Source: Epiperipatus broadwayi (taxonomy: Eukaryota > Onychophora > Udeonychophora > Euonychophora > Peripatidae). From it: a stretch of DNA of 64,000 nt. The translations under genes and the position numbers were made by a program. Shown one piece after another: positions 34,921 through 45,719 of this stretch. The notes beneath the pieces are model-generated. The model had not been told where the DNA came from. It saw only the letters and a list, made by a program, of their open reading frames with translations, and searched no databases. Within the stretch, counting starts at the first letter, position 1. Each line of letters starts with the position of its first letter. The DNA is taken from NCBI GenBank assembly GCA_028023455.1, contig JAQFVV010012402.1, positions 15,252,935-15,316,934 on the forward strand. The letters run 5' to 3'.

Positions 34921-36000
34921 ACACTAATCATCATTTTTGATTATTATCAATTCACTGCAAGATAAAAGTTCCTCCAAGTTTAATCCAATTTGTTCATTCT
35001 CTAGCCTCTATCAAACAAATTTCTTTCATTCATCTCACATGTAATCTCTTTTTAAGTCTGTTACAATCTCTTGTCTTCCTATTTAAAATTTCATCTATTA
35101 TTATCTCATCTAATAATTTGAATCTTAATTCATTCACTTATGTCAGTGATATCTGCTTGTTCTCACTCATGATTTTCATTTTCAATCTCTTCTAATTATG
35201 TCTACTATATAGATATATTTATATTTTACTGGGTTATTTGAAATCCCTTATTGCTCTTCTGTTAAGTGTTCAAGTCTCAGATCTATAAGTAAGAAGTGAT
35301 AAACATATCGTTTATGTTCTTTATTAATTTTTACAATGTTTTTTTACAACCCATTTTAATTAAGTAAAAAAAGAATATGTGATTCATTTTTCATTATATA
35401 ATTTTACTTCAGTTTCTGTAAAATTATCCTTTATATTTGTAGAAAGTCAGATTTAAATTTTGTAGTATTATATGTTTTTGGAAATTTTTTTATAGGATTA
35501 TTTATATATTTCCTGAAGAATATTTCTGGGGCAATCAAAACTGTCAATAATGGGTTGTAAAAAAGCATTGTAAAAAGTAATAAAGAACATAAATGATATT
35601 AATATTATAGTGATAAACCTATATTAAAAACCTTTTCAAACATGTAGGCATATTTCCTTTTAATACTTATTCTATCAAAAACTCTCTATTCATCTTTAAT
35701 TCTATGATTAATTTCATACATTATGTTCCTATTTAAATTAATAATCTGATCAAAGTATTTGTAATTGTTAACTTCTAATTAATGATTATTATTCCTTATT
35801 TCATTTTTCTGAGAAAATACATTGAACATTACTTTAGTGTTTTTTTACCATATATCTTTAGATCTTATTTTCATCTGATAACTTTTGCAACATTTCCTGA
35901 AGCTCTTAAACATTATTTGCAAAAGCTAATAATAATAATTATTAATTTTGCACAGGAAATTTTAATTCTATAATAATGCCAATTTTTTCACTAATTTTTA
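34921..36000 (-). pseudogene. Decayed RTE 3' half, split by a MITE
   Basis: The left end at 34921-34960 is the inverted RTE tail (ATCATCATTTTTGATTATTATC-like). Going up in coordinate on the minus strand come the C-terminal region (about 34975-35210), the SETWTLN-type stretch (about 35240-35295), then after an inserted element the INHRIKD stretch (35680-35715), YLGQIIN region and the connection after FADD near 35880. Stops are frequent. The interruption at 35305-35608 is a separate insertion with its own flanking duplication. Confidence 0.7.
35295..35618. mobile_element. MITE inserted in the RTE relic
   Basis: AGTGATAAAC lies on both sides (35295-35304 and 35609-35618). Inside, TTTATGTTCTTTATTAATTT and ACAATG...ACAACCCA at the left are inverted at the right, in the words TGGGTTGTAAAAAAGCATTGT and AATAAAGAACATAAATGATAT, giving arms of about 50 bp. 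The element is about 304 bp and non-coding. A duplication of 8-10 bp is compatible with a hAT-like MITE. Confidence 0.65.
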
Positions 36001-37184
36001 GCATAAAAATTATCCATAGCTGATTCATAATAGACTCATCAAATCCGATATTAGTCAATAAATAGGTATTTAGATGTTTTTAGATAGAATTAAAACAATT
36101 GAAAATTACTTCACCCTCACTATTCTACCCTGGCAAACCATGTGAGTACTGCCATCATTTTTTCTCAGTTAAGGGCTGATGGAGAGCATTTTACCTGAAG
36201 GGGTTTGAACTATTTTTCTGTTTATTCATTGCTTCCATTATGTATGAACTTGTGAAAGCATTTTATAAAAATATGTATTTTTTTCCCCTAAAAGAATAAA
36301 TTATTTAATAATTATTCATAATTACATATTTATTTTAAAATGAAGTGAACCATTTTGGAACAAGAAAAAAAAAACCTTCATCTGTAAGCTTTACTATTTT
36401 TTTTTCTTTTACAAATATTTAAATGTTATTATAGTTATTAGGGCATTTCAACATACTTGTTACTTTTGATAACATAATAATTTTATAATTTATAAATAAA
36501 ATTTATCTATTTTTCATTTATACTTTAATGGTTAATTTTCCAGTTTATTATTTTTTTTTTGCTGCCATGATTTCTACCAAATCGTCTCTGTGGTCTTTAT
36601 GTAGATTACATGTATTTCTTCATGATTAAGCCTATAAAAATTAAGTTAAAACACTCTTGGTTGGTTAATCAGGCAACCATAGTGTAAAATAAGTAAAAGA
36701 AATCTCTTTCTCTATTACTTTTTTTAGTGTCATCTATTGTAAAATTGAGTAATCATAGAATAATGTTATTTATTAATCCTCAGACTGATTTTTGCATCTA
36801 CCAAAAGGATTTGGGATTTAAACCTGAAATCAATACCATTATGTATCTGACAGCCATCTTTAACCTTTTTTTAAATCTGGCTAATAGTAAAAAAAAAAAC
36901 CCCAAAAACAATTTGAGGATGATGATTAATAAATGGTACTACATGTGATTACTAATTATTCAAGCTCACAATAGATGGCACAAGAATTATAGAGAGAAAG
37001 CCTGCTTATTTATATTGCAGTGATATTGTGTTGATATGCTCCAAAATAAATAATAACTAATCTAAACAACAGGATAATGTAGGATGATTATACTTGTGAA
37101 AGAATTTAGGATTTATTTAAATTATTTTACACAAAAATATAAGTAATATTTCTGAGAGCATCGAAAAGGGTAGAGAGCTTTGCA
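36001..37184. other. AT-rich stretch without a recognised gene
   Basis: An open plus-strand frame at 36727-36945 (73 codons) has no recognisable motif. Nothing else is supported. Confidence 0.4.
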
Positions 37185-37430
37185 TAGTTTGGTACAGTGG
37201 TAGAGTATCAGACTTTGGAATATAAAGCATTAAGTTATTTTTTTTAATATATAGGGTATATAAGCACAGACCTTCACATGACCCACCACTCTATCTCATA
37301 TCACTGATACACTTGAACACATATATGTTGAAAAGATAAACTTTCACCCACTAAACCAGCAATCATCAGTTGGGCCAGATTATTATCTCCACACATATAT
37401 GCAATAAGTGCTCAGATATATATTAAGATA
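37185..37430 (+). repeat. Possible tRNA-derived SINE relic
   Basis: TTTGGTACAGTGGTAGAGTATCAGACTTTG resembles the A-box half of a Gly/Gln-type tRNA. No clear B box follows. The downstream part (CAGCAATCATCAGTTGGGCCAGATTATTATCT at about 37355-37388) has a diverged match near 29690-29720, which suggests a dispersed family. Confidence 0.35.
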
Positions 37431-38471
37431 GCCAATCTTCATACTTAATGGACAGGCTTCAATCCACTCCACACTCCCACTCTTCAACTGTCCATCCAAT
37501 TGAAAATCTTATGATGGAACACTCAAATTAACAAAATTTGGAAACAGTTTTTCAATCGGAGATAAGAGCATTTTAAATTAGCTTATCCCTTTTGTATATA
37601 ATTGGGAGGGGGGGATCACATGAATTTAAAAAAAAGCAATAAAATTATTAATTAATTGCTACTTAATTTTAAAACTGCTTTATAAATTTAATGTGCCCTT
37701 TAAAGAAAAAATAAAATACCTTATACCATGGTTTTAATTTTCTTTGCATTTGTAATTACAGTTTGTCCAGGTAGATGGTCTTGAAGGCCTTTTAATTCTC
37801 AAGCAATAAAGCTATTTGATTACTTATTTTATGTAAGAAATGAGGAGATTATTAGTTTTTTAAATTTAATCATGTTTTTACTATGCCAATGATCCTCCAC
37901 TATAACTCATGCAGTAATAAAAATTAATGATCAAATATTCTATGCATTTATTGAATTGACCACTAAACATAAGACATTAATAAATGCAAATGAATCATTA
38001 TGAGCAAATACTCATATTGTCCATTGCAAAACAATTCAAGCCCCATTATAGAATCATAGTAATAGTTTTTTTCAAGGATTCAAATGAATTTTTTTTTTCA
38101 TTATATGGGAAATGATCAAGAAATATCTGGCTCTTGAGTCCATTTGTGCACAGGACAATTGCTACAAACCAGGCAATAGCGTACATTATGATTTGATATG
38201 TATTACACTTAATCTTTATTACAATATCCTATATCAAATAATTGCGTCCAAATGACCACTTATTAATTATGGGCTCTTATGTGGTATTATACTTCAAATT
38301 ATTTGAAGTAACAGATATCTGAAATACATTATATACAGATTTTAATTTATTATTTAAGCAGTATTATTTAGAGAATGGTTTCTTTAGGTAGATCCTACAT
38401 TAGTCAGAATGAGGTTAGTAGGGCACTATTATTTTTTTTAGTGTAAAAATAAATAAATTAAAATATTTAAC
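37431..38471. other. AT-rich stretch without a recognised gene
   Basis: No gene or repeat family could be supported here. Confidence 0.4.
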
Positions 38472-38608
38472 TCTATGTAGTTCTAAGCCAATAAACATCA
38501 CACGTCCACCACCTCTTATGTTTGTGTATAACTGTTATTAAAACAGTTAGCTTGTTGTTTGTGGCAATATATATATAGTGAGTTTTGCCCGTTCTATGTA
38601 GTTCTAAG
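38472..38608 (-). mobile_element. 105-bp PLE-C micro-insertion with 16-bp TSD
   Basis: TCTATGTAGTTCTAAG is repeated exactly at 38472-38487 and 38593-38608. The 105 bases between consist of two PLE-C ends joined. The first part (CCAATAAACATCACACG... to AAAACAG) matches 1297-1355. The second is the inverted opening of the PLE-C unit, ending GAGTTTTGCC. An inner AACTGTTATTAAAACAGTT palindrome marks the junction. No hammerhead core remains. The long perfect duplication makes this a certain insertion. Confidence 0.85.
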
Positions 38609-39382
38609 AATTATGATATAGAATTCTTAAGTTTTTATACTCTGGAAGAATGTGAATGTAAAGCCCTACCCAAAGGGTAGATATCTTTAACCGTGAAGGT
38701 GTAGGGTTTATTTTTAAATTGACAATTTACTATTGATTACTTATAATGCTAATATTACTAAATAGTTAGAACTATCCCTTACAAGCTGTAACAGAACTAT
38801 ACTTTCTTGCTCATTAAATCCTCTATGATTAAAAAATTTGAAAATAAGGTTAAAACAGAAGATCTATTTTGGGGTACAGTATTTACTTTAATTTAATCAT
38901 AAGTTTAAATCTAATTTTTTATATCCTTATTAGATTTATTAGATTTTAAAATTCCTATAGTTTAGCTTTTGTGCCAAAGTTTTGGAATGGTTTTCGTGGG
39001 AATAAAATTTTGACATAATTTTATCAATCAAACTTTAACATTAGATTCTTAATTTTTTTAAAAATTATGGTCATATGCTTTCTGCTTCTACATTTTTCCT
39101 TGCTTAATATAATTAAGAGCAAGTTCGCTATTCTGTTTTATTATATTGAAATTTAAAAAAAAGTATGAAAGAGACATATGTAGTTTTGCTTTAATAGTAC
39201 CTTATTTTGCTTTTGTCAATCTTGGATTTGAGGTCTGATATACTAACAGGGAAATCAATAATTTTAAATATACTTCTATGCTCACCAAACCATTATAAAA
39301 GGGACCAACCTTTTTGTTTAGATAATTGCAAAGTTTATTTTTTCATGGCCTTTACAATTTTCTTATCTATTATTATCAAGAG
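38609..39382. other. AT-rich stretch without a recognised gene
   Basis: Nothing supported; the open frame at 39207-39419 overlaps the edge of the Gypsy LTR and looks like chance. Confidence 0.4.
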
Positions 39383-39933
39383 TGCTGTGTCCCAGATTTT
39401 GCCTAGTGATCAGCAATGTTAACTTGGTTTAGTAAGCAGAGACCAAGTGTGGAATATAATAGTTTAATATACATAAAATAGCATATATACAATATCACAT
39501 GGAGAATTAACTACATTATTCTTGGGGATCTTAATATCCTATTTCCCCGAGTACCAAAATTAAATAAAGTTATAAGTAAAGTTCACGCTACCTGCAACAG
39601 GCATCTATTTATTATCTGCGAAAGAGCCCAGTTGGGCATTGTAAAATAATAAAAATCAGTATGATCTATTTTAGATCTTAGTCAGCTGGATTACTTATAG
39701 ATGCCAATTACCTGGGATATTCTGTTCTCTTGAACACATAGCCGCCAGCCACTGTAGCAGGAAAAAGACTTCGAGAGTTTTTTGACTTTTGTTTTTATAC
39801 CTGTCGCATCTCTGTCCTGTTTTCTTTCTATTTCTGGAGTACCAGTTCCACAGACTTGTCTTGTTCTATATACGCTAGTTGTTTTAATTAAGAAATCAGC
39901 TTGACAATCTATAACTGTTATCAATTGTTATTA

Positions 39934-39964
<31 letters not shown>

Positions 39965-39967
39965 ACA
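39383..39967 (-). repeat. 3' LTR of the Gypsy element
   Basis: It is paired with 44125-44690. The boundary at 39967 is confirmed by the polypurine tract directly beyond it. It contains a TC/TA microsatellite (about 39933-39964) that is longer than in the other LTR and explains most of the 19-bp length difference. Confidence 0.88.
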
Positions 39968-39980
39968 TCCTTCCCTTACT
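39968..39980 (-). promoter_or_regulatory. Polypurine tract of the Gypsy element
   Basis: On the minus strand AGTAAGGGAAGGA lies directly before the 3' LTR. It is the expected primer for plus-strand DNA synthesis. Confidence 0.75.
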
Positions 39981-42520
39981 CTAGAAATGGCTTCTCTTTT
40001 TTTTCTTCTCTTTTTTTACACCTAAGTCTCTCACTTTGTATGGCTTTTGTATTTTCCTTTTTGGTCGGCGTATATCTGTTGTTCCTTCATCTGGCTTTGG
40101 CATAGGAATCATGTCTATTTCATTATTGTCAGGTGTTGTCTCTTCTTCTGTTTCTGCTTGTTGCTTTATATCCAATTTTTCTTGGTCCTGCAATTCTACT
40201 TTATTTGGAGTATGTGTCAACATTTGCAGTTCTTTTACCACGTGATGTCTGAGATGGTTTATGTGTCTTCTATATGTTGGGCCATCTTTTAACTGGATGA
40301 TTACTATGTGCTGGGAAAACATTCTTGTAATTATCCCTTCTACCCATTTTTTTATAGCATATCCCAGACCCAAACTCTATCTCCGTTTTCGAAAATGTTT
40401 GTATAATTTTCACTATCCATTTTTTGGTGAGGTTTGGAAGCAGTAATGATAATTTAATGCACAATTCCATGCCCATTAGTAATTCCGCTGGTGACGTTCC
40501 TGTAGCAGTCAATGGTGTTGAGTGTTGGTGTACCATTGCATCATTGATAGGACTCTGAAGATTCTAGTTAATTTTCTTAAGGCTTTCTTTATATTCTGTA
40601 CCACCTTTTTTGCCAGTCCATTTGACTCCGGGTGGTAAGCTGGTATCCGTATGTGTTTGATACAATTCTTCTGGAAATATCCTTCAGTTTCTTTAGCTGT
40701 AAATGCCATTCCATTGTCAGATACAATTGTTTCTAGCAGTCCATGGCAGGCGAATACTGAATTTAGTATCTTAACGGTTTCATTGGCACTAACATCTTTC
40801 ACTATTCTACTCTCTTTCCACTTTGAATACACATCAATAATCACCAATAGTATCTTCCCATTTATTGGGCCAGCATGGTCTATGTGGAGTCTTTACCAAG
40901 CTATTGTTGCCTTTGGCCACAAGTTGTAATCTTTTATTGGCATAGCATTTTTTAATATTTTGCTCAATGTCTTGACATTTTTGGCCACCATATGTAGCTA
41001 TGAGCCAGTGCTTTTGCCCATACCATCCCTTCATGCAGTATACTTAAAACTGATTTGCCCTCCATAGGAAACACAACCTGATCACCCATTAACACATGGC
41101 CTTTACAAATGGATAGTTTATTTCTATTTGCCCCCAAACTAACAGTCAACATATTCATGCCTCAAATCTTGCCATCCATTTTTAATCCATTGCTTTAATC
41201 TCTGGTAGCCCTGATCGGCATTCGTCCAATTTGCTACCCTTTTACTATTCAATATGTCTGAGTTTAATACATCTATGTAATTTATTTCAACCTCTGTACT
41301 AATTTTCTCTTGTTTATCTGACATTCATGACAGTGCATGGCATTCGTGACAGCACGTCTGCATGTGCTATTTCTTTGCCTTTCTGATATTGGAGTATATA
41401 GTCATATCCTGCCAAAATATTTCTCCAGCACATCATGCATGGGCTTAAATGTTTGGGTGCCAGTCTATTGTGGCCCAGAATTCCAAGTAGTTGTTTGTAG
41501 TCGGTAATTATTATAAAGTTTCTGCCAAACAGGAATTGATGAAATTTTTTAGGGCCAAAAATAATAGCCAATGCCTCTCTCTAATTGGCTGTAGTTCCTT
41601 TCTGACTTTGAAAGGGTCCTTGATGCGTATTCAATGGGATGATCCCCTTTGTAGCATGGATCCTACTCCCCATTCGGATGCATCAGTGGTTAAGTGTACT
41701 TCCAGAGTGCTATTATAATGCATTAACAGTTTATCTGATGATAGTAAGGTTTTAATTTACTGGAAAGGCTCTTGATGGACCTTTTTCCATTTTCCACTTT
41801 TGATTCTTCTTTAACAAATCATATAAGTGCAATCTGAGCCTTGTTCTTCAAGAAAGGCTCGAAGAAATTCATCAATCCCAAAAATGCCTGCAGCTGTTTG
41901 ATGTTGGTTGATGGAGAGGTGTTCATCACTGCCATTACTTTCATGGTGATGGTTTCTTCCCCCTGTCTGAAATAAAGTGACCTAAAAATGTTAATTGTTT
42001 TTCCATCCATACGGTTTTTTGTGCATTCAGTTTTATGCCTAATTTCTGTATTTCTCGCACACAGTGAGGAGCCTTTCTTATAACTTGTCTTCCGAATTTG
42101 CCATGATGAGTGACTCCCTCTAAACCTTGTAACAAAGCATTGATCTTTGCTTGAAAAATATTCGGCACTAATTTTTCCAGTGAGTTATCTGTTACGTGAA
42201 TCTGATAGATGGCAGAGTTTAGATCTAACTTGGTAAAATATGAAGCATTTTGTAGACCCACGAGTATTTCCCTAACATTTGGAAAAGGGTACACTTCCCT
42301 CTAAACCTTGTAACAATGCTTGAAAAATATTCGGCTCTAATTTTTCCGCTGCTTTATCCATTATGCGAATCTGATGGATTGCAGAGTTTAGATCCAACTT
42401 GGCAAAATATGAAGTATTTTGTAGACCCACGAGTATTTCCATAATGTTTGGGAAAGGATACACTCCCCTGTTTAAATATTTATTGTAATCCGGTAATCCC
42501 TGCACAACCTAACTTCCCCA
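39981..42520 (-). pseudogene. Gypsy pol: RT, RNase H and integrase, broken
   Basis: The polyprotein is in pieces over several frames. The RT fingers (42272-42505 and again 41941-42294) read VYPFPN...GLQN.SYF.KLDLNSA, present twice through a 181-bp duplication. After LLQGLEG the normal FLP/YxDD palm segment is missing, and the sequence resumes with KLNAQKTV...LTFLGHFIS. RNase H (41314-41571) has FGPKKFHQFLFGRNFIIITDYKQL. Integrase follows: the zinc-binding-type region near 40964-41158, the first catalytic Asp in VIIDVYSKW (about 40830-40845), the second in IVSDNGMAF (about 40708-40735), and HPESNGLAKKVV (about 40600-40635), where Lys stands in place of the catalytic Glu. A lysine-rich C-terminal tail ends at 39981. 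This was the enzyme set for reverse transcription and integration. Confidence 0.85.
42115..42466 (-). repeat. 181-bp tandem duplication in the RT region
   Basis: The segment from 42115 is repeated from 42296, the second copy about 10 bp shorter. Both encode the YPFPN...KLDLNSA part of RT and LLQGLEG. The copies differ at many positions and by one small indel, so the duplication is old relative to the one in gag. Confidence 0.75.
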
Positions 42521-42848
42521 TTCAGTTTGAATATTACCACTAATGGTGTAGCCCAATCAGAGGTTTCTATGGGCATTAATACTCCTTTTTTGACTAAGGA
42601 TTATAGCTTATCCTCAACCTTCACTCTTTGTGCAAACAGCACTTTTCACAGTTTACAAACTACTGGATGTGCATTTTCTAATAATTCTATTTCGACTGGT
42701 TTTGTATCCACCGATTCTAATTCTTTTTTAAAAAGCTCTGGGTATTTTCTAGTTATTTCCTATTCTACAGAAATCTCTTTTATAATATTAATTTGTATTC
42801 CTAATTCATGGAAACAATCTCTCCCTATAATAGGGTTAATTTTTGCCA

Positions 42849-43097
42849 TTATGATATATAACTGTAGATTTTGTTTTTGATTGGTGCTGTAACCTGGCCG
42901 CAAATTTTAAGCGCATGGTCATTTATGTCTTTTGCTCTAATACTTGTTTTCTCTAGCGAACTCTTCAAATTAGTTGCTGACAAACTCTCCGAATCTGTAA
43001 GAGACATTATAGAAATTGCTGATCCACTGTCTATCTCCATTTCTATTTCCTTTTCCTGAATTTTAACTTTAATCATGAACTGATGTATCTCTTTCAC
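42849..43097 (-). pseudogene. Gypsy aspartic protease
   Basis: An 82-codon piece holds the retroviral-type aspartic protease that would mature gag-pol. The active site reads EIDSGSAISIM (about residues 20-30), the D-S/T-G triad. The hydrophobic strand ALKICGQVTAPI follows as expected. It starts in a frame different from the gag piece, which it overlaps by 29 bases; reaching it would need a +1 (or -2) shift. Whether that is a programmed shift or a mutation cannot be told from one copy. Confidence 0.75.
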
Positions 43098-43738
43098 TAT
43101 AAATTTTTAATCGTGGGTTTTTTATCATAAATTTCCCTCCTCTACTTTCTGACATATGGTTTTCCATTATACTCTCTTTTTTACATACTAGTGCCAAATG
43201 CCCCTTTTTACTACATTTGAAACATGAGTTTTTGTTCCATTTGCACTCTTTCTTCATATGGCCTAATTTACCACAACAGTAACAAGTAATTTTAGTGTTG
43301 TTTTTACTTTTTGACTCACAAGGGCTACCATTCTCACTATTTGTCTTGAAAACGCCCATTTTTGCATTCTCTTCCGACCTTGCTCTATAAGCCTGAGCTT
43401 GCTCCAAAATGAACTCATATGCCATGCCCTTCTTAATGGCCATTTTATATGTTAATTCTGGTTCTACTAACAATTTTTGCCTAAGCCTGCCATCCACTAT
43501 CCCCAGAGTAATATTGATCCATAAGGATTTTCTCTACAAAATTGCCGTACCCACAATCTTTAGCTAGTTCTTTCAAAGCCAAATTATACTCCTTTATTTT
43601 TGTACTCTTTAGTTGCTTCCTATTAAACAGGGTTAATCTCGCAATATGATGAGAGGGACTCAGGCTAAAATGTTCGTTTAATTTTTTTAATTACTTCTTC
43701 ATTTTTAACCTCAGGCAATGGTAGTTCAAAATATTTAC

Positions 43739-43974
43739 TTATAACTTCGATTACCCTTTTGCCTGTGAAACACATGAGTGCTGCGAGTTTCATTTTATTA
43801 TCCTCTATCCCATTCAAGGTAAAAAAAAATTCTATCTGTGTTATATATAACGGCCATTATAACTTCGATTACCCTTTTGCCTGTGAAACACATGAGTGCT
43901 GCGAGTTTCATTTTATTATCCTCTATCCCATTCAAGGTAAAAAAAAATTCTATCTGTGTTATATATAACGGCCA
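43739..43974 (-). repeat. 118-bp tandem duplication in gag
   Basis: Positions 43739-43856 and 43857-43974 are identical by eye. Since 118 is not a multiple of three, it shifts the gag frame. The lack of differences shows that it is recent compared with the RT duplication in the same element. Confidence 0.9.
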
Positions 43975-44099
43975 CTGTGACACATTATCAACTCTGAATT
44001 CTATGCTATTTTGACAAATTGAGTAGTACGAATCTAAACCATTCGATTTTTTGCTATTAACTGATATCCTTCTAATTCTCCCTCCTCTGTTTACAAGGT

Positions 44100-44117
44100 T
44101 TACTCCTGATGGTGCCA
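44100..44117 (-). promoter_or_regulatory. Candidate primer-binding site overlapping gag start
   Basis: On the minus strand TGGCACCATCAGGAGTAA begins 7 bases inside the 5' LTR. TGG is the usual start of a primer-binding site because tRNAs end in CCA. It overlaps the gag ATG by two bases. The matching tRNA cannot be named with confidence. Confidence 0.45.
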
Positions 44118-44124
44118 TTTTATT

Positions 44125-44690
44125 TGCTGTGTCCTGGCTTTTGCCTAGTGATCAGCAATGTTAACTTGGTTTAGTAAACAGAGACCAGGTATGGAATATA
44201 ATAGTTTAATTTACATAAAATAGCTAATATACAATATCATATGGAGAACTAACTATATTATTCTTGGAGACTTAATACCCTATCTCCCCAAGTACCAAAA
44301 TTAAATAAAGTTATAAGTAAAGTTCACACTACTTGCAATAGGCATCTATTTATTATCCGCAAAATGATCAGTACAATCTGTTTTAGGTTCTAGTCAGCTG
44401 GATTACCTACAGGTGCTGATTACCTGGGATATTCTGTCCTCTTGAACACACTCACCAGCCACAGTAGCAGGAAAGAGACATTGAGAGTCTTTTGACTTTT
44501 GTTTTTATATCTGTTGTGTCTCTCGTTTTCTTTCTGTTTCTGCAGTAGTTACTAACCCGTATCTGTCAGACGTTAGATCCGGGTTCCACTGACTTGTTTT
44601 GTTCTATATATGCTAGTTGTTTTAGTTAAGAAATCAGCTTGACAATCTATAACCATTATCAATTGTTATTACCTCTCTCTATATATAACA
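44125..44690 (-). repeat. 5' LTR of the Gypsy element
   Basis: It is paired with 39383-39967. It shares the block GCCTAGTGATCAGCAATGTT near one end and a CTCTCTATATATAACA end at the other. It would carry the element's promoter. Confidence 0.88.
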
Positions 44691-45405
44691 GAGATTTATG
44701 GGTTTGTCACAAATACAGTATCTTTGTAAGATGTAAATAATGGGTAGATTTTTATTAATATTCCTTTCAAGATTTTATTAATTTCAGTTAGCCTTCCTTA
44801 AATTCTGCTTTGGGATTTAATGACTTTCACAAAAAAAAATTAGTGTGTATGTTGATTATGTGAGAAAAAATTCAACATTAGTAGATCACTAAGTAATTGT
44901 ATATTATTTTTTGCTGAAACAAAACATAAATCAGAGATCTCTATGCCTTGTTGATCTAAATGGAATATTTTTTTTTGCTTGGAAAATTAAAAGTTTGGGA
45001 ATGTCCATTCATTGTAAAATTTGATAGCTTATATTACCTTAAGTTGCAGATTCCCCAAAATCTTCATAATGATAGAAAACTTCTGTTAATACAAAAAAAA
45101 AAAATATTTAAAGATTTGGAAGAATAGGGCAAAACCAGTTTGTATTGTGAGAATGTAAACATTATATGCATAAAGATTATATTAATTTAATGATAATTGC
45201 TGCATTATTTATACTGTTTTCAATAGAAGTTGTTTGTATTATCAAATAGTTTGCAACAAAAATAGCCAAACTACATCAAATTAACACTGATGTATATTAT
45301 TAAAAGAATAATGGATATTCTGAAGTACAATTACATCTACATTGTTTTGTGCAATATCATTTTTACAGGATTATCATTTTTAATTGTGATATCCCCTGAA
45401 TAAAG
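44691..45405. other. AT-rich stretch without a recognised gene
   Basis: The interval between the Gypsy element and the PLE-A nest shows no gene or repeat I can support. Confidence 0.4.
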
Positions 45406-45493
45406 TTTTATTTGACAAAATACAATTTATTCTCGTACTTTAAACACTTTTTAGCAAAAACCTTTTATTGTACATATATGATGCACAATCTTC

Positions 45494-45521
45494 CGTTTTA
45501 ATTGTTCTGCAATCTTCTTCA
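45494..45521 (-). ncRNA. Hammerhead-like relic, PLE-A left arm
   Basis: On the minus strand TTGAAGA...AAAAC replaces CTGAAGA...GAAAC. Both core boxes carry changes, so this copy is inactive. Confidence 0.35.
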
Positions 45522-45707
45522 AAACTATCATAATGAATAAAATAAAATACATAACTATATGCATAATACCATAAAAAATGTAAATACTAAAAACAAAATA
45601 TAAAACCGAATTAAATATAATCAAACCCAAATAAAATCCAGTTAATATAAAATAAAATATACAATACAAAATAAATACAAATTATACATGTGTATTTCTG
45701 ACTGTAT

Positions 45708-45719
45708 ATATAAATACTC
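45708..45719 (+). repeat. Left TSD of the plus-strand RTE
   Basis: ATATAAATACTC is repeated at 47754-47765, on the other side of the RTE insertion in the PLE-A left arm. Confidence 0.75.

Larger units (their letters stand above)
43069..44118 (-). pseudogene. Gypsy gag, frameshifted by duplication
   Basis: Gag packages element RNA in virus-like particles. It starts at ATG 44116-44118 (MAPSGVN...), only 6 bases from the 5' LTR. The first 106 codons run to 43798, where a 118-bp tandem duplication shifts the frame. After more broken sequence the C-terminal 142 codons (43069-43497) carry two CCHC zinc knuckles, CYCCGKLGHMKKEC and CFKCSKKGHLALVC, the RNA-binding nucleocapsid part. Two knuckles are seen in several Ty3/Gypsy lineages. 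Confidence 0.85.
39383..44690 (-). mobile_element. Ty3/Gypsy LTR retrotransposon, minus strand
   Basis: The element is about 5.3 kb with two LTRs of 585 and 566 bp in the same orientation. Read on the minus strand it starts TGTTATATA and each LTR ends ...ACACAGCA, so the LTRs have the usual TG...CA ends. The order is 5' LTR, gag with two zinc knuckles, protease, RT, RNase H, integrase, polypurine tract, 3' LTR. RT and RNase H before integrase is the Ty3/Gypsy order. The LTRs differ by many substitutions by eye, so the insertion is not recent. Flanks give only a short match (GAG on both sides, or AGAG if one terminal A is excluded), so the target-site duplication is uncertain. It cannot move by itself: gag is frameshifted, RT lacks its YxDD segment and the integrase Glu is lost. 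Confidence 0.9.

Noticed and set aside
40036-40929. Several plus-strand frames across the Gypsy integrase
   Set aside because: They are shadows of the minus-strand pol sequence, which has clear motifs.
39381-44693. A 5-bp target-site duplication for the Gypsy element
   Set aside because: With the LTR ends fixed by the polypurine tract, the flanks agree only for 3-4 bases (GAG or AGAG), so I did not claim a 5-bp duplication.
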